Positions 43,438 to 51,235 of a stretch of DNA of 64,000 nt are shown piece after piece (position 1 is the first letter of the stretch; every line of letters starts with the position of its first letter). Source of the DNA: an uncultured Sphingomonadales bacterium (GTDB lineage Bacteria; Pseudomonadota; Alphaproteobacteria; Sphingomonadales; Sphingomonadaceae); contig CALCBC010000012.1 of assembly GCA_937898525.1 (NCBI GenBank), positions 1 to 64,000 of the forward strand. The letters are read 5' to 3'. The position numbers and the translations under genes are program-made. The notes beneath the pieces are model-generated. The model made no database searches. It had not been told where the DNA came from and worked only from the letters and a program-made list of their open reading frames with translations.

Positions 43438-45951
43438 TCAGCCCTCGATCCGCGAGAAATCCGCCACGGCGCGGACCGCATCACGGAAGCGTGCGAGCAG
43501 GTCGAGCCGCGCGGCGCGCTTGTTCGGGTCCTCGTCGTTCACGGTCACCTCGTCGAAGAACCGGTCGATCGGAGCCCGGAGCGAGGCGAGCGCCCGCATC
43601 GCCCGTTCGAAATCCTCGGCCTCGATCGCCGCCGCGGCTTCGGGCTCTGCCGAGTCGAGCGCCGCGATCAGCGCACTTTCCGCAGGTTCGGGCGTGTAGG
43701 AAAGCTCTTTCCGATGTTTCAGCTCCATTTTGGCGGCGATCACCGGGGCGAGATCGGGATCGTCGACCACGGCGAGCGGATCTTCCTCGCCAGTGCGGGC
43801 GATTTCGCCCTCGACGCCCTTCCACTCCTCTTTCTTGAGGATGTTGGCGGCGCGCTTGTAGCCGGCGTGGAGGTTGGCGCCGTCCTCGGTGCCGATGAAC
43901 GCCTGGAGAGCGCGGACGCGGGCGAGGAGGCGGACGAGATCGTCCTCGCCGCCGAGCGCGAAGACCGCGTCGATCAGGTCGTGGCGGACGCCGGCTTCGC
44001 GTTGCTGGACTTTGAGGCGGTCGAGCACGAATCCGATGATCTCGACTAAAGTCGCTGCATTTTCGCGATCTCGTTGAATGACGGGCACTGGCGCGTTGGG
44101 GTCGTCCGGCAAGCTCCTCTTCGGCAAAATCTTATCGAAGACAGCCGCAGCCAGAGCTGGATCGTCGATGCGCTGAAGCGTGGGTGTAATCTCCGCGACC
44201 GTCGAAAAGACTTCGCCCCGATACATCGGTCCAAGAACCCCGAACATTGCTTGCATCACTGTCGGCGCGAGCGGAACGCGAAGCCCGTTGGTTAGGATGA
44301 GAGCAGCCAGCGCTATTCCCGCTCGCCTCAGCGCGAACGGGTCCTTCGATCCGGTAGGCCTCTCCTGAACTAGAAAGAACGCTACGAGCGTATCGAGCTT
44401 GTCCGCCAGCGACACCGCCACCGTCACCGGCGCGGTCGGGACGATGTCGCCCTGGCCGACCGGCTTGTAGTGGTCGCGGATCGCGTCGGCGACTTCGGCG
44501 GGGAGGCCCTCGGCGCGGGCATAGTAGCCGCCCATCAGGCCCTGCAGCTCGGGGAATTCCCCGACCATTTCGGTGACGAGGTCGGCCTTGCACAGGCGGG
44601 CGGCCCGTTCGGCGAGGTCGGCCAGTTCGGCCCTCCCCCTTGAGGGGGAGGGTTGGGTGAGAGTGTTCGGCGTGGCCTGCGAGGGGGCGGGCCCCTCCCC
44701 TGGCCCCTCCCCGCCGGGGAGGGAGACCGTGGCGTTGGGGGAGGCGTCTGCTCCCCCGACGATCCCTTCCTCGACGAGCCAGCGCGCGAGCTTCGCAACG
44801 CGCTCGACCTTGTCGGCCACGGTGCCGAGCTTCTCGTGGAAGGTGATGCGCTCGAGCTTCTTCGCGTGGTCCTCGAGCTTGGTCTTGCGGTCCTGGTCCC
44901 AGAAGAAGCGCGCGTCGGAGAGGCGCGCGGCGAGGACCTTGCGGTTGCCGTCGACGATCGCCGCGCCGCCGTCGGTGGCCTCTATGTTGGCGGTGCAGAC
45001 GAAGGCGTTGGCGAGATTTCCCTCCCGCTTGCGGGAGGGGCCAGGGGTGGGTGTGTCCGCAAGGGACGGGTTACCATCGACCGGCCCACCCCCAAGCGGG
45101 AGGGGAGTGCAGACGAAATACTTCTGGTTCACCCGGGCAGTCAGCTGGATCACCTCGGGCGGGACCTCGAGAAAAGCCTCGTCGAAGCGGCCGAGCAACG
45201 GGACCGGCCATTCGGTGAGGCCGGCGTTCTCGATCACCAGCCCCTCGTCCTCGACCAGCGCCAGGCCGGCCTCGGCGGCGGCCTTGCGGGCGCCTTCGCG
45301 GATCAGGTCCTGGCGCTCCTCGTGGTCGACGATCACGTGACAGGCGCGCAGCTTTTCCCGGTAGTCGGCCGCGCTGCCGATGGTGATCGCGCCCGGGCAG
45401 TGGAAACGGTGGCCGAGCGTGGTGTAACCGCTGGCGACGCCGTCGATCTCGAACTCGACCAGCTCCTCGCCGAAGATCGCGACGATGCCCGAAAGCGGGC
45501 GCACCCAGCGCAGACTGCCGGTCGAGAGCGAGGCGGCGCCCCAGCGCATCGACTTGGGCCAGGGGAACGCGCGGACGATCGCCGGTATCGCCTCGGCGAG
45601 CACATCCCTGACGGCCCGGCCCGGCTTCTCGACCACGGCGAACCAGACGCCGTCGCGGTCTTCGAGCCGGTCCTGCGTCAGGCCGGTCTTGCGCAGGAAG
45701 CCTTCGAGCGCCTGCGGCGGGGCGCTGGTGCGCGGGCCCTTGGTTTCCTCGCGGACGGCCTCCGTGGCCTCGGGCAACTCGCGCCCGATCAATGCGAGGC
45801 GCCGCGGGGTCGACCAGACGGTGACCTCGCCGACCGCGACCCCGGCTTCGCCGAGCTGCTGGCGGAACAGCTTCTCGAGGTCGGCGCGGGCGCCGGCCTG
45901 CATGCGTGCGGGGATTTCCTCGCAGCGGAGTTCGAGGAGGAAGTCGGTCAT
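43438..45951 (-). CDS. glyS: Glycyl-tRNA synthetase beta subunit with two palindromic-element insertions
   Basis: An 837-residue beta subunit of the tetrameric glycyl-tRNA synthetase (E. coli GlyS is 689). The family start MTDFLLELRCEEIPARM, HRFHCPGAI, ARVNQKYFVC, LSDARFFWDQDRK, FHEKLGTVADK and ELQGLMGGYYA are all intact. Two low-complexity Pro/Gly-rich stretches interrupt it: about residues 283-312 between KYFVCT and NLANAFVC, and about 410-441 before AELADLAERA. At DNA level both are C-rich palindromes. The reading frame is kept, so the enzyme is presumably functional. Codons for about residues 520-637 are AT-richer than the rest. The ATG overlaps the glyQ stop. Confidence 0.93.
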   Translation of the reverse strand: MTDFLLELRCEEIPARMQAGARADLEKLFRQQLGEAGVAVGEVTVWSTPRRLALIGRELPEATEAVREETKGPRTSAPPQALEGFLRKTGLTQDRLEDRDGVWFAVVEKPGRAVRDVLAEAIPAIVRAFPWPKSMRWGAASLSTGSLRWVRPLSGIVAIFGEELVEFEIDGVASGYTTLGHRFHCPGAITIGSAADYREKLRACHVIVDHEERQDLIREGARKAAAEAGLALVEDEGLVIENAGLTEWPVPLLGRFDEAFLEVPPEVIQLTARVNQKYFVCTPLPLGGGPVDGNPSLADTPTPGPSRKREGNLANAFVCTANIEATDGGAAIVDGNRKVLAARLSDARFFWDQDRKTKLEDHAKKLERITFHEKLGTVADKVERVAKLARWLVEEGIVGGADASPNATVSLPGGEGPGEGPAPSQATPNTLTQPSPSRGRAELADLAERAARLCKADLVTEMVGEFPELQGLMGGYYARAEGLPAEVADAIRDHYKPVGQGDIVPTAPVTVAVSLADKLDTLVAFFLVQERPTGSKDPFALRRAGIALAALILTNGLRVPLAPTVMQAMFGVLGPMYRGEVFSTVAEITPTLQRIDDPALAAAVFDKILPKRSLPDDPNAPVPVIQRDRENAATLVEIIGFVLDRLKVQQREAGVRHDLIDAVFALGGEDDLVRLLARVRALQAFIGTEDGANLHAGYKRAANILKKEEWKGVEGEIARTGEEDPLAVVDDPDLAPVIAAKMELKHRKELSYTPEPAESALIAALDSAEPEAAAAIEAEDFERAMRALASLRAPIDRFFDEVTVNDEDPNKRAARLDLLARFRDAVRAVADFSRIEG
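44631..44723. repeat. Palindromic element A inside glyS
   Basis: Begins with a hairpin CCCTCCCC/GGGGAGGG (44631-44638 with 44645-44652). It continues TTGGGTGAGAG, matching TTGGGAGAG at the same place in the dnaK-dnaJ element, and ends with CCCTCCCC/GGGGAGGG (44705-44712 with 44716-44723). On the coding strand it is read as a Pro/Gly/Ser-rich peptide (GGEGPGEGPAPSQ, QPSPSRGR). Its order of parts is the same as in the 2134-2235 element. Confidence 0.8.
45018..45105. repeat. Palindromic element B inside glyS
   Basis: Outer arms CCCTCCCGCTTG (45020-45031) and CAAGCGGGAGGG (45093-45104) are perfect 12-bp inverses. An inner pair GGGGTGGG (45044-45051) and CCCACCCC (45085-45092) nests inside, and the left arm can also self-pair with 45031-45039. 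On the coding strand it yields LPLGGGPVDGNPSLADT and PTPGPSRKREG, absent from GlyS relatives. Confidence 0.8.
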
Positions 45952-46847
45952 GCCGTCCACCCCGCGTATTCGGCTGCCCAGCGGTCGGCTTCCTTGGCCA
46001 TGTAGGCCTCGCACGAGCCGCGGGCGAGGTCACGGACGCGCGCCATGTAGCTGGCGCGTTCCTGCACCGAGATGACGCCGCGGGCCTGTAGCAGATTGAA
46101 CAGGTGGCTCGCCTCTACCGCCTGCTCGTAGGCGGCGATCGGGATGTCGTTGGCGAGGCAGTTGCGGCACTCGGCCTCGGCCTTGGCGAACAGGTCGAAC
46201 AGCGCGTCGGTGTCGGCGACCTCGAAGTTCCACTTCGACATCTGCCGCTCGTTCTCGAGGAACACGTCGCCGTAAGTCACGCCCTGGCCGTTGAAATCGA
46301 GCTCGAACACGTTGTCCTTGCCCTGGATGTACATCGCCAGGCGCTCGAGCCCATAAGTGAGTTCGCCCGAGACGGGCTTGCAGTCGAACCCGCCCATCTG
46401 CTGGAAGTAGGTGAACTGCGTCACTTCCATCCCGTCGCACCAGACTTCCCACCCCAGCCCCCAGGCGCCGAGCGTCGGCGATTCCCAGTCGTCCTCGACG
46501 AAGCGGATGTCGTGCAGGCGCGGATCGATGCCGATCAGCTCGAGGCTCTTCAGGTAGATGTCCTGCAGGTCGGGCGGGCTCGGCTTCAGGATCACCTGGT
46601 ACTGGTAGTAATGCTGCAGCCGGTTCGGGTTCTCGCCGTAGCGGCCGTCGGTCGGGCGGCGGCAGGGCTGGACGAAGGCGGCATTCCACGGCTCGGGGCC
46701 GAGCGCGCGCAGGGTGGTCGCGGTGTGGAAGGTGCCCGCCCCCATGCGCATGTCGTAGGGCTGGAGGATCAGGCAGCCGTTAGCGCTCCAGTAATCGTGG
46801 AGCGTCAGGATCATGTCCTGGAAGCTGCGTGACGGGTCGCGTGACAT
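45948..46847 (-). CDS. glyQ: Glycyl-tRNA synthetase alpha subunit
   Basis: A 299-residue catalytic alpha subunit. Characteristic sequences are SFQDMILTLHDYWSANGCLILQPYD, MGAGTFHTATTLRALGPEPWNAAFVQPCRRPTDGRYG (over about residues 35-70), GLGWEVWCDGMEVTQFTYFQQMGG and ELTYGLERLAMYIQG, the class II motifs. The ATG at 46847 is preferred over one 12 nt upstream by family alignment. Its TGA overlaps the glyS ATG, so the two subunits are coupled. Confidence 0.97.
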   Translation of the reverse strand: MSRDPSRSFQDMILTLHDYWSANGCLILQPYDMRMGAGTFHTATTLRALGPEPWNAAFVQPCRRPTDGRYGENPNRLQHYYQYQVILKPSPPDLQDIYLKSLELIGIDPRLHDIRFVEDDWESPTLGAWGLGWEVWCDGMEVTQFTYFQQMGGFDCKPVSGELTYGLERLAMYIQGKDNVFELDFNGQGVTYGDVFLENERQMSKWNFEVADTDALFDLFAKAEAECRNCLANDIPIAAYEQAVEASHLFNLLQARGVISVQERASYMARVRDLARGSCEAYMAKEADRWAAEYAGWTA

Positions 46848-46969
46848 GGCGGCGCGCATGGCCGATGGGCCGCTGGCGGTCAACGGCCCACAGAGCCTCG
46901 CGCGCGAAGCGGTTGACATCGCGGGTGCAATGGTCGCGGAGTGCTGCACGCCGAACACGGATGGGGACG

Positions 46970-47920
46970 ATGAAGGCGATTCTCGCTGGCCTGCTGTGGG
47001 TCGCTGCGCTGGCCGTCCCCGCCGCGGCGAATGCGCAGGCCCCGGCAATCGAGCAGGACTACGATCCCGATCCCGCGATCTGGCTGATCGAGGACGAAGA
47101 CACCCGTATCTACCTGTTCGGCACGGTTCACGTGCTGCCCGAGGGCTTTCGCTGGCGCAGCCCCCGGCTCGACGCGATCGTCGAAGAGGCCGACGCCTTG
47201 GTGGTCGAGTCGACCGAAGACGAAATGGGCCGGAGTGACCCGCGCCTCGTCAAGCTGCTCGGCTCGCTCGCCAAGCGGCCGAGGGTGAGCGAACGGCTGT
47301 CGCCCGAGAACGGCTGGAAGTGGCTCGCCCTCGGCGAGAGCCTCGGCATGCCGGCCGACTATTTCGACCGGCTGCCGCCGTTGCTGGCGCTGTTCGGAAT
47401 CGGCACTTCGTTCGGGCAGGAGCGGAGCGGATCGTCGCCTGAGTACGGCGTCGAAACGGTGCTCGAGGCCGAATTCAGGGCGGCGGGAAAGCCGATCGCG
47501 TCGATCGAGGACGGCAACGCCGTGCTGCTGTCGCTGCTGGAGATGAACGAGGCCGTGCTGATCAAGGAGCTCGACCGCGAGCTGTCGCAGTGGGGCGGCG
47601 ACCCGCTCGCGATATTCGGCGGCAGTCCGGTCAAGCGAGCCGGCAGCGACTACGGCTCGCCGCTGGCGGAGGAGCACGCCTGGGCCCAGGGCGCCGAGAT
47701 CGACATCGGCGACGAGGGCTTCGGCCGGACCGGTTTCGGCCGCGCTATGGGCAAGATTCTGCTCGACAACCGCAACCGCGCCTGGGCCGCCTGGCTCGAG
47801 GAGCGGCTGGCCGAGCCCGGCACGCTGCTTGTCGCGGTCGGCGCCGCGCACCTCGCCGGGCGGAACTCGGTCCACGCGATGCTGGCCGAACGGGGGCTCA
47901 CGACCAAGCGGGTCGACTGA
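46970..47920 (+). CDS. TraB/GumN-family protein, copy 1
   Basis: A 316-residue secreted protein (signal peptide LAGLLWVAALAVPAAANA). TraB/GumN signatures are RIYLFGTVHVLPEGFRW near the N-terminus, VVESTEDEM, GVETVLEAEFRAAGKPIASIED, and LLVAVGAAHLAGRNSV near the C-terminus. The paired GxxH motifs and acidic residues resemble the metalloprotease-like Tiki/TraB fold. Function in bacteria is unknown. First of three consecutive family members on this strand; divergent from glyQ. Confidence 0.88.
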   Translation: MKAILAGLLWVAALAVPAAANAQAPAIEQDYDPDPAIWLIEDEDTRIYLFGTVHVLPEGFRWRSPRLDAIVEEADALVVESTEDEMGRSDPRLVKLLGSLAKRPRVSERLSPENGWKWLALGESLGMPADYFDRLPPLLALFGIGTSFGQERSGSSPEYGVETVLEAEFRAAGKPIASIEDGNAVLLSLLEMNEAVLIKELDRELSQWGGDPLAIFGGSPVKRAGSDYGSPLAEEHAWAQGAEIDIGDEGFGRTGFGRAMGKILLDNRNRAWAAWLEERLAEPGTLLVAVGAAHLAGRNSVHAMLAERGLTTKRVD

Positions 47921-48012
47921 CTTGCAAGGACCTCAAGGCGCTGCTGCGAGCTGGTTCTGGCGCGGAAACGCCTGAGCGCCTACATGCGCGCACCGATTCG
48001 AAGGGTCCGACG

Positions 48013-48903
48013 ATGCAGCTGAAGCGCCTGATTTCCTGTTCCGCGGCTCTCGCCCTGGCGCTGGGCAACGTCGCGGCGAGTGCCGAGACCCCGCCGGAAG
48101 GCGCTGTGCCGGGGCCGGCACTGTGGAAGGTGGCCGATGAGGACACCACGATCTACCTGTTCGGCACGGTCCACGCGCTGCCGCAGGACAAGGAGTGGTT
48201 CGACGCGCGGATCGCGCGGGCTTTCGCCGAATCGTCCGAGCTGGTGACCGAGGTCGACCTTGCCGACCAGGCGCGCGCGTCGGCGGCGATGCAGCGGGCT
48301 GGCCTGCTGCCCGAAGGCGAATCGCTGCGCGCGATGATGAGCGAGGAGGACCGCAGGCAATACGAGGACGCGCTGGTTTCGCTCGGCCTGCCGGTAGCCG
48401 CGCTCGACCGGCTTGAGCCCTGGTTGGCGGCTCTCACGCTGTCGCTGCTGCCCCTCCTGCGGCAGGGCTACCAGGCCGAGAGCGGAGTCGAGATGGCGCT
48501 GATGAGCCAGGCCGGCGACAAGGCACGCGGCGCTCTCGAAAGCGTCGAGCAGCAGATCGAACTGTTCGACGGCATGCCGACCGAAGCGCAGCTGGCGTTT
48601 CTCGACCGGACGGTCGAGGCGATGGCCAATGCCAAGACGACGCTCGACGCGATGGTCGCCGAATGGATCGAGGGCGACGCCGAGACGCTTGCCGAGTTGC
48701 TCAACGCCCAGCTCGACGATCCGGAGCTGCGCGACCGGCTTCTGACCCAGCGCAACGCGAACTGGGCAGACTGGATCGAGCGCCGGCTCGAGCAACCCGG
48801 GACCGTGTTCGTCGCAGTAGGCGCCGGGCACCTCTCGGGACCGGACAGCGTCCAGGCGGTGCTTGCCGGCCGCAACGTCAGGGTTGAACGCATCTGGCAG
48901 TGA
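48013..48903 (+). CDS. TraB/GumN-family protein, copy 2
   Basis: A 296-residue secreted paralogue with a signal peptide (ISCSAALALALGNVAASA). Signatures are TIYLFGTVHALPQDKEWF, LVTEVDLADQ, SGVEMALMSQAGDKARGALESVEQQIELFDG (over about residues 157-187) and VFVAVGAGHLSGPDSVQAVL. The ATG at 48013 is chosen for the signal peptide; the frame continues upstream inside copy 1's neighbourhood. Its stop overlaps the GTG of copy 3 by 4 nt. Confidence 0.88.
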   Translation: MQLKRLISCSAALALALGNVAASAETPPEGAVPGPALWKVADEDTTIYLFGTVHALPQDKEWFDARIARAFAESSELVTEVDLADQARASAAMQRAGLLPEGESLRAMMSEEDRRQYEDALVSLGLPVAALDRLEPWLAALTLSLLPLLRQGYQAESGVEMALMSQAGDKARGALESVEQQIELFDGMPTEAQLAFLDRTVEAMANAKTTLDAMVAEWIEGDAETLAELLNAQLDDPELRDRLLTQRNANWADWIERRLEQPGTVFVAVGAGHLSGPDSVQAVLAGRNVRVERIWQ

Positions 48904-49757
48904 TCCACCGCCTGCTGGCGCTTGCCGGAGCGCTGTTGTTGACCGCCTGCGGCGAGGCCAGCCCCCAGTGGCCGGCCCCCTCCCCGGCGCTGTGGGAAAT
49001 CTCCGACGAGGGCGGACTGCGAGGATGGCTGTTCGGCACGATCCACGCGCTCCCCGACGGGGTCGAGTGGCGCACCCCGGTGCTCGAAGCCGCAATCGGC
49101 GAGGCAGATTTGCTGGTGGTCGAGATTACCGGGCTCGGCGACCGCGAGGCCGCTGGGCGGGCCTTTGCGGCGGTCTCGCGCAGCCCCGGGCTGCCGCCGC
49201 TCCTGCAGCGGGTCCCGCCGGCTGAACGGCAGGCACTGGCATCCGCCCTGGGGCGCGCCGGGCTCGATGAGAGCGACCTTGCCGGCGTCGAAAGCTGGGC
49301 AGCCGCGCTGACGATCGCTAACGCCGCGCGCGAGGGCAAGGCGGCCAACGGGGTCGATCGCGCGTTGCTCGCCGAGGGCCTGCCGGTTGTCGCGCTGGAA
49401 ACGCTCGCGGCGCAGTATGCACTCTTCGACGGTCTCGCCGAGGAAGACCAGCTGGCGCTACTGACCTCGGTCGGGCGCGAGGCTGGCACGGACCATGAGC
49501 GACGGCTCGCCGAGGCCTGGCTCACCGGCGACCTCGGGCTGATCGAACGCGAGGCGCGCGAAGGCGCCATGGCCGACCCGGAACTTCGCGAAACGCTGCA
49601 GACCGGTCGCAACCGGGCCTGGGCGGAGCGCATCGGTACGCTGCTGGAAGAGGGACGCCGTCCGCTGGTCGCGGTGGGCGCCGCGCACATGATCGGCGAC
49701 GAAGGGTTGCCCACGCTGCTCGCGCGCCAGGGCTATCGGGTTCGGCGAATCCAGTAG
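48900..49757 (+). CDS. TraB/GumN-family lipoprotein, copy 3
   Basis: A 285-residue paralogue that differs by a lipoprotein signal (LLALAGALLLTAC, Cys about residue 17). It keeps GWLFGTIHALPDGVEW, LLVVEITGLGD, NGVDRALLAEGLPVVALETLAAQYALFDGL (over about residues 157-186) and PLVAVGAAHMIGDEG. The start is a GTG overlapping copy 2's stop (GTGA), so copies 2 and 3 are translationally coupled. Different anchoring within one array suggests division of labour between periplasm and membrane. Confidence 0.87.
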   Translation: MIHRLLALAGALLLTACGEASPQWPAPSPALWEISDEGGLRGWLFGTIHALPDGVEWRTPVLEAAIGEADLLVVEITGLGDREAAGRAFAAVSRSPGLPPLLQRVPPAERQALASALGRAGLDESDLAGVESWAAALTIANAAREGKAANGVDRALLAEGLPVVALETLAAQYALFDGLAEEDQLALLTSVGREAGTDHERRLAEAWLTGDLGLIEREAREGAMADPELRETLQTGRNRAWAERIGTLLEEGRRPLVAVGAAHMIGDEGLPTLLARQGYRVRRIQ

Positions 49758-49885
49758 CCACCCGCGAACTCCGGAGAGGCTTGCTTCCGCGGATCATATC
49801 GCCTAGGGGCGCGCCCTTCCCGTCATGGTCATCCCTGGAGGCGTGACGGCGAAGCACACCTACTGCAATTCGAAAGGCACGTGAC

Positions 49886-50527
49886 ATGAGCGAAGCTCTC
49901 ACCCTGCCGGCCGAGCTGCGCGAACGGGCTGGCAAGGGAGCCTCCCGTGCATTGCGTCGCGAAGGCCGCGTCCCCGCCGTGATCTACGGCGGCAACGAAG
50001 ATCCCGTGGCGATCCACGTCGAAGCGAGGGAGCTGATCCGCCAGCTCAACACCGGCCACTTCATGAACTCGATCGTGATGATCGAGGTCGGCGGCAACAA
50101 GGTCCGCACACTGCCGAAGGATGTCGCGCTCCACCCGGTCACCGAACGCCCGGTGCACGCCGACTTCCTGCGCCTCGCCAGGGACGCAAAGATTCAGGTC
50201 GCGGTGCCGGTCGTGTTCGTCAACGAAGACGCGAGCCCGGGTCTGAGGAGGGGCGGCGTGCTCAACGTCGTGCGCCACGAGCTCGACCTGGTCTGCGAAT
50301 CGGACAAGATTCCCGACGACATCACGATCGACGTGACCGGCCTCGACGTCGGCGACGCGATCCACATCAGCCACGTCACGCTGCCGGAAGGTTCCGAAAG
50401 CGCGATCACCGATCGCGACTTCACGATCGCCACGATCGTCGCTCCGTCCGCGCTCAAGCAGGCCGAACGGGCCGAGGGCGAGGAAGACGAAGCCGCCGAG
50501 GCTGAGGAGGCCGGCGGGGAGGAGTAA
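49886..50527 (+). CDS. rplY: 50S ribosomal protein L25/general stress protein Ctc
   Basis: A 213-residue two-domain L25 (TL5/CTC type) that binds 5S rRNA. The N-terminal domain has LRERAGKGASRALRREGRVPAVIYGG. The C-terminal beta domain has HPVTERPVHADFLRL, NEDASPGLRRGGVLNVVRHELDLVC (over about residues 112-136) and SHVTLPEGSESAITDRDFTIATI. The tail is acidic (EGEEDEAAEAEEAGGEE). It lies upstream of pth, a very common pairing, with an intrinsic terminator between them. Confidence 0.95.
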   Translation: MSEALTLPAELRERAGKGASRALRREGRVPAVIYGGNEDPVAIHVEARELIRQLNTGHFMNSIVMIEVGGNKVRTLPKDVALHPVTERPVHADFLRLARDAKIQVAVPVVFVNEDASPGLRRGGVLNVVRHELDLVCESDKIPDDITIDVTGLDVGDAIHISHVTLPEGSESAITDRDFTIATIVAPSALKQAERAEGEEDEAAEAEEAGGEE

Positions 50528-50553
50528 TCCTCCGCGTCGCCCGACGCCCGAAG

Positions 50554-50590
50554 CGCCGGCCTCGCCTAGCGTGGCCGGCGTTTTGCTTTT
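50554..50590 (+). terminator. Rho-independent terminator after rplY
   Basis: Arms CGCCGGCC (50554-50561) and GGCCGGCG (50573-50580) flank an 11-nt loop and are followed by TTTTGCTTTT (50581-50590). It sits 26 bp after the rplY stop and ends 11 bp before the pth ATG, so it may attenuate rather than fully separate the two genes. Confidence 0.85.
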
Positions 50591-50601
50591 AGGGAACCGC
50601 G

Positions 50602-51171
50602 ATGCAGCTCTGGGTCGGCCTCGGAAACCCCGGTCCGCAATACGCGATGCACCGGCACAACGTCGGCTTCATGGCGCTCGACGTGATCGCCGAGATGCAC
50701 GACTTCGGCCCGGTGCAGAAGAAGTTCCAGGGCTGGCTGCAGGAAGGCCGCATCTCAGGGCAGAAGATCCTGCTGCTAAAGCCGGCGACCTACATGAACG
50801 AGAGCGGCCGCTCGGTCGCCGAGGCGATGCGGTTCTACAAGCTCGGGATGGACGCGCTGACGGTGTTCCACGACGAGCTCGATCTCGCCCCGTTCAAAGT
50901 CAGGGTGAAGACCGGCGGCGGCACCGCCGGGCACAACGGGCTGCGCTCGATCGACCAGCACCTCGGACCGGATTTCCGCCGCGTGCGCATCGGCATCGGC
51001 CACCCCGGCCACAAGAACCGGGTCCACGGCTACGTGCTCGGCAACTATCCCAAAACGGAGCACGAGAGGCTGACCGACATGCTCGCAGCGATCGCCGGCG
51101 AGGCGGAATGGCTCGCGCACGGCGACGATGCGCGGTTCATGAACGACGTGGCATTGCGGCTGCAGGGCTAG
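50602..51171 (+). CDS. pth: Peptidyl-tRNA hydrolase
   Basis: A 189-residue Pth that recycles peptidyl-tRNAs by cleaving the ester bond. Catalytic residues are in place: Asn9 in GLGNPG, His19 in RHNVGF and Asp91 in VFHDELDL. KPATYMNESGRSV and GGGTAGHNGLRSIDQHLG complete the active-site groove, and the C-terminal LSxYV-like HGYVLGNYPKTE is normal. Follows rplY. Confidence 0.97.
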   Translation: MQLWVGLGNPGPQYAMHRHNVGFMALDVIAEMHDFGPVQKKFQGWLQEGRISGQKILLLKPATYMNESGRSVAEAMRFYKLGMDALTVFHDELDLAPFKVRVKTGGGTAGHNGLRSIDQHLGPDFRRVRIGIGHPGHKNRVHGYVLGNYPKTEHERLTDMLAAIAGEAEWLAHGDDARFMNDVALRLQG

Positions 51172-51235
51172 ATTCCCGCTTCCCTGCGCGAGCCGGCGGA
51201 CTTATCCTTCCGCGGCGCAGACGGAGGGGGGAGCG

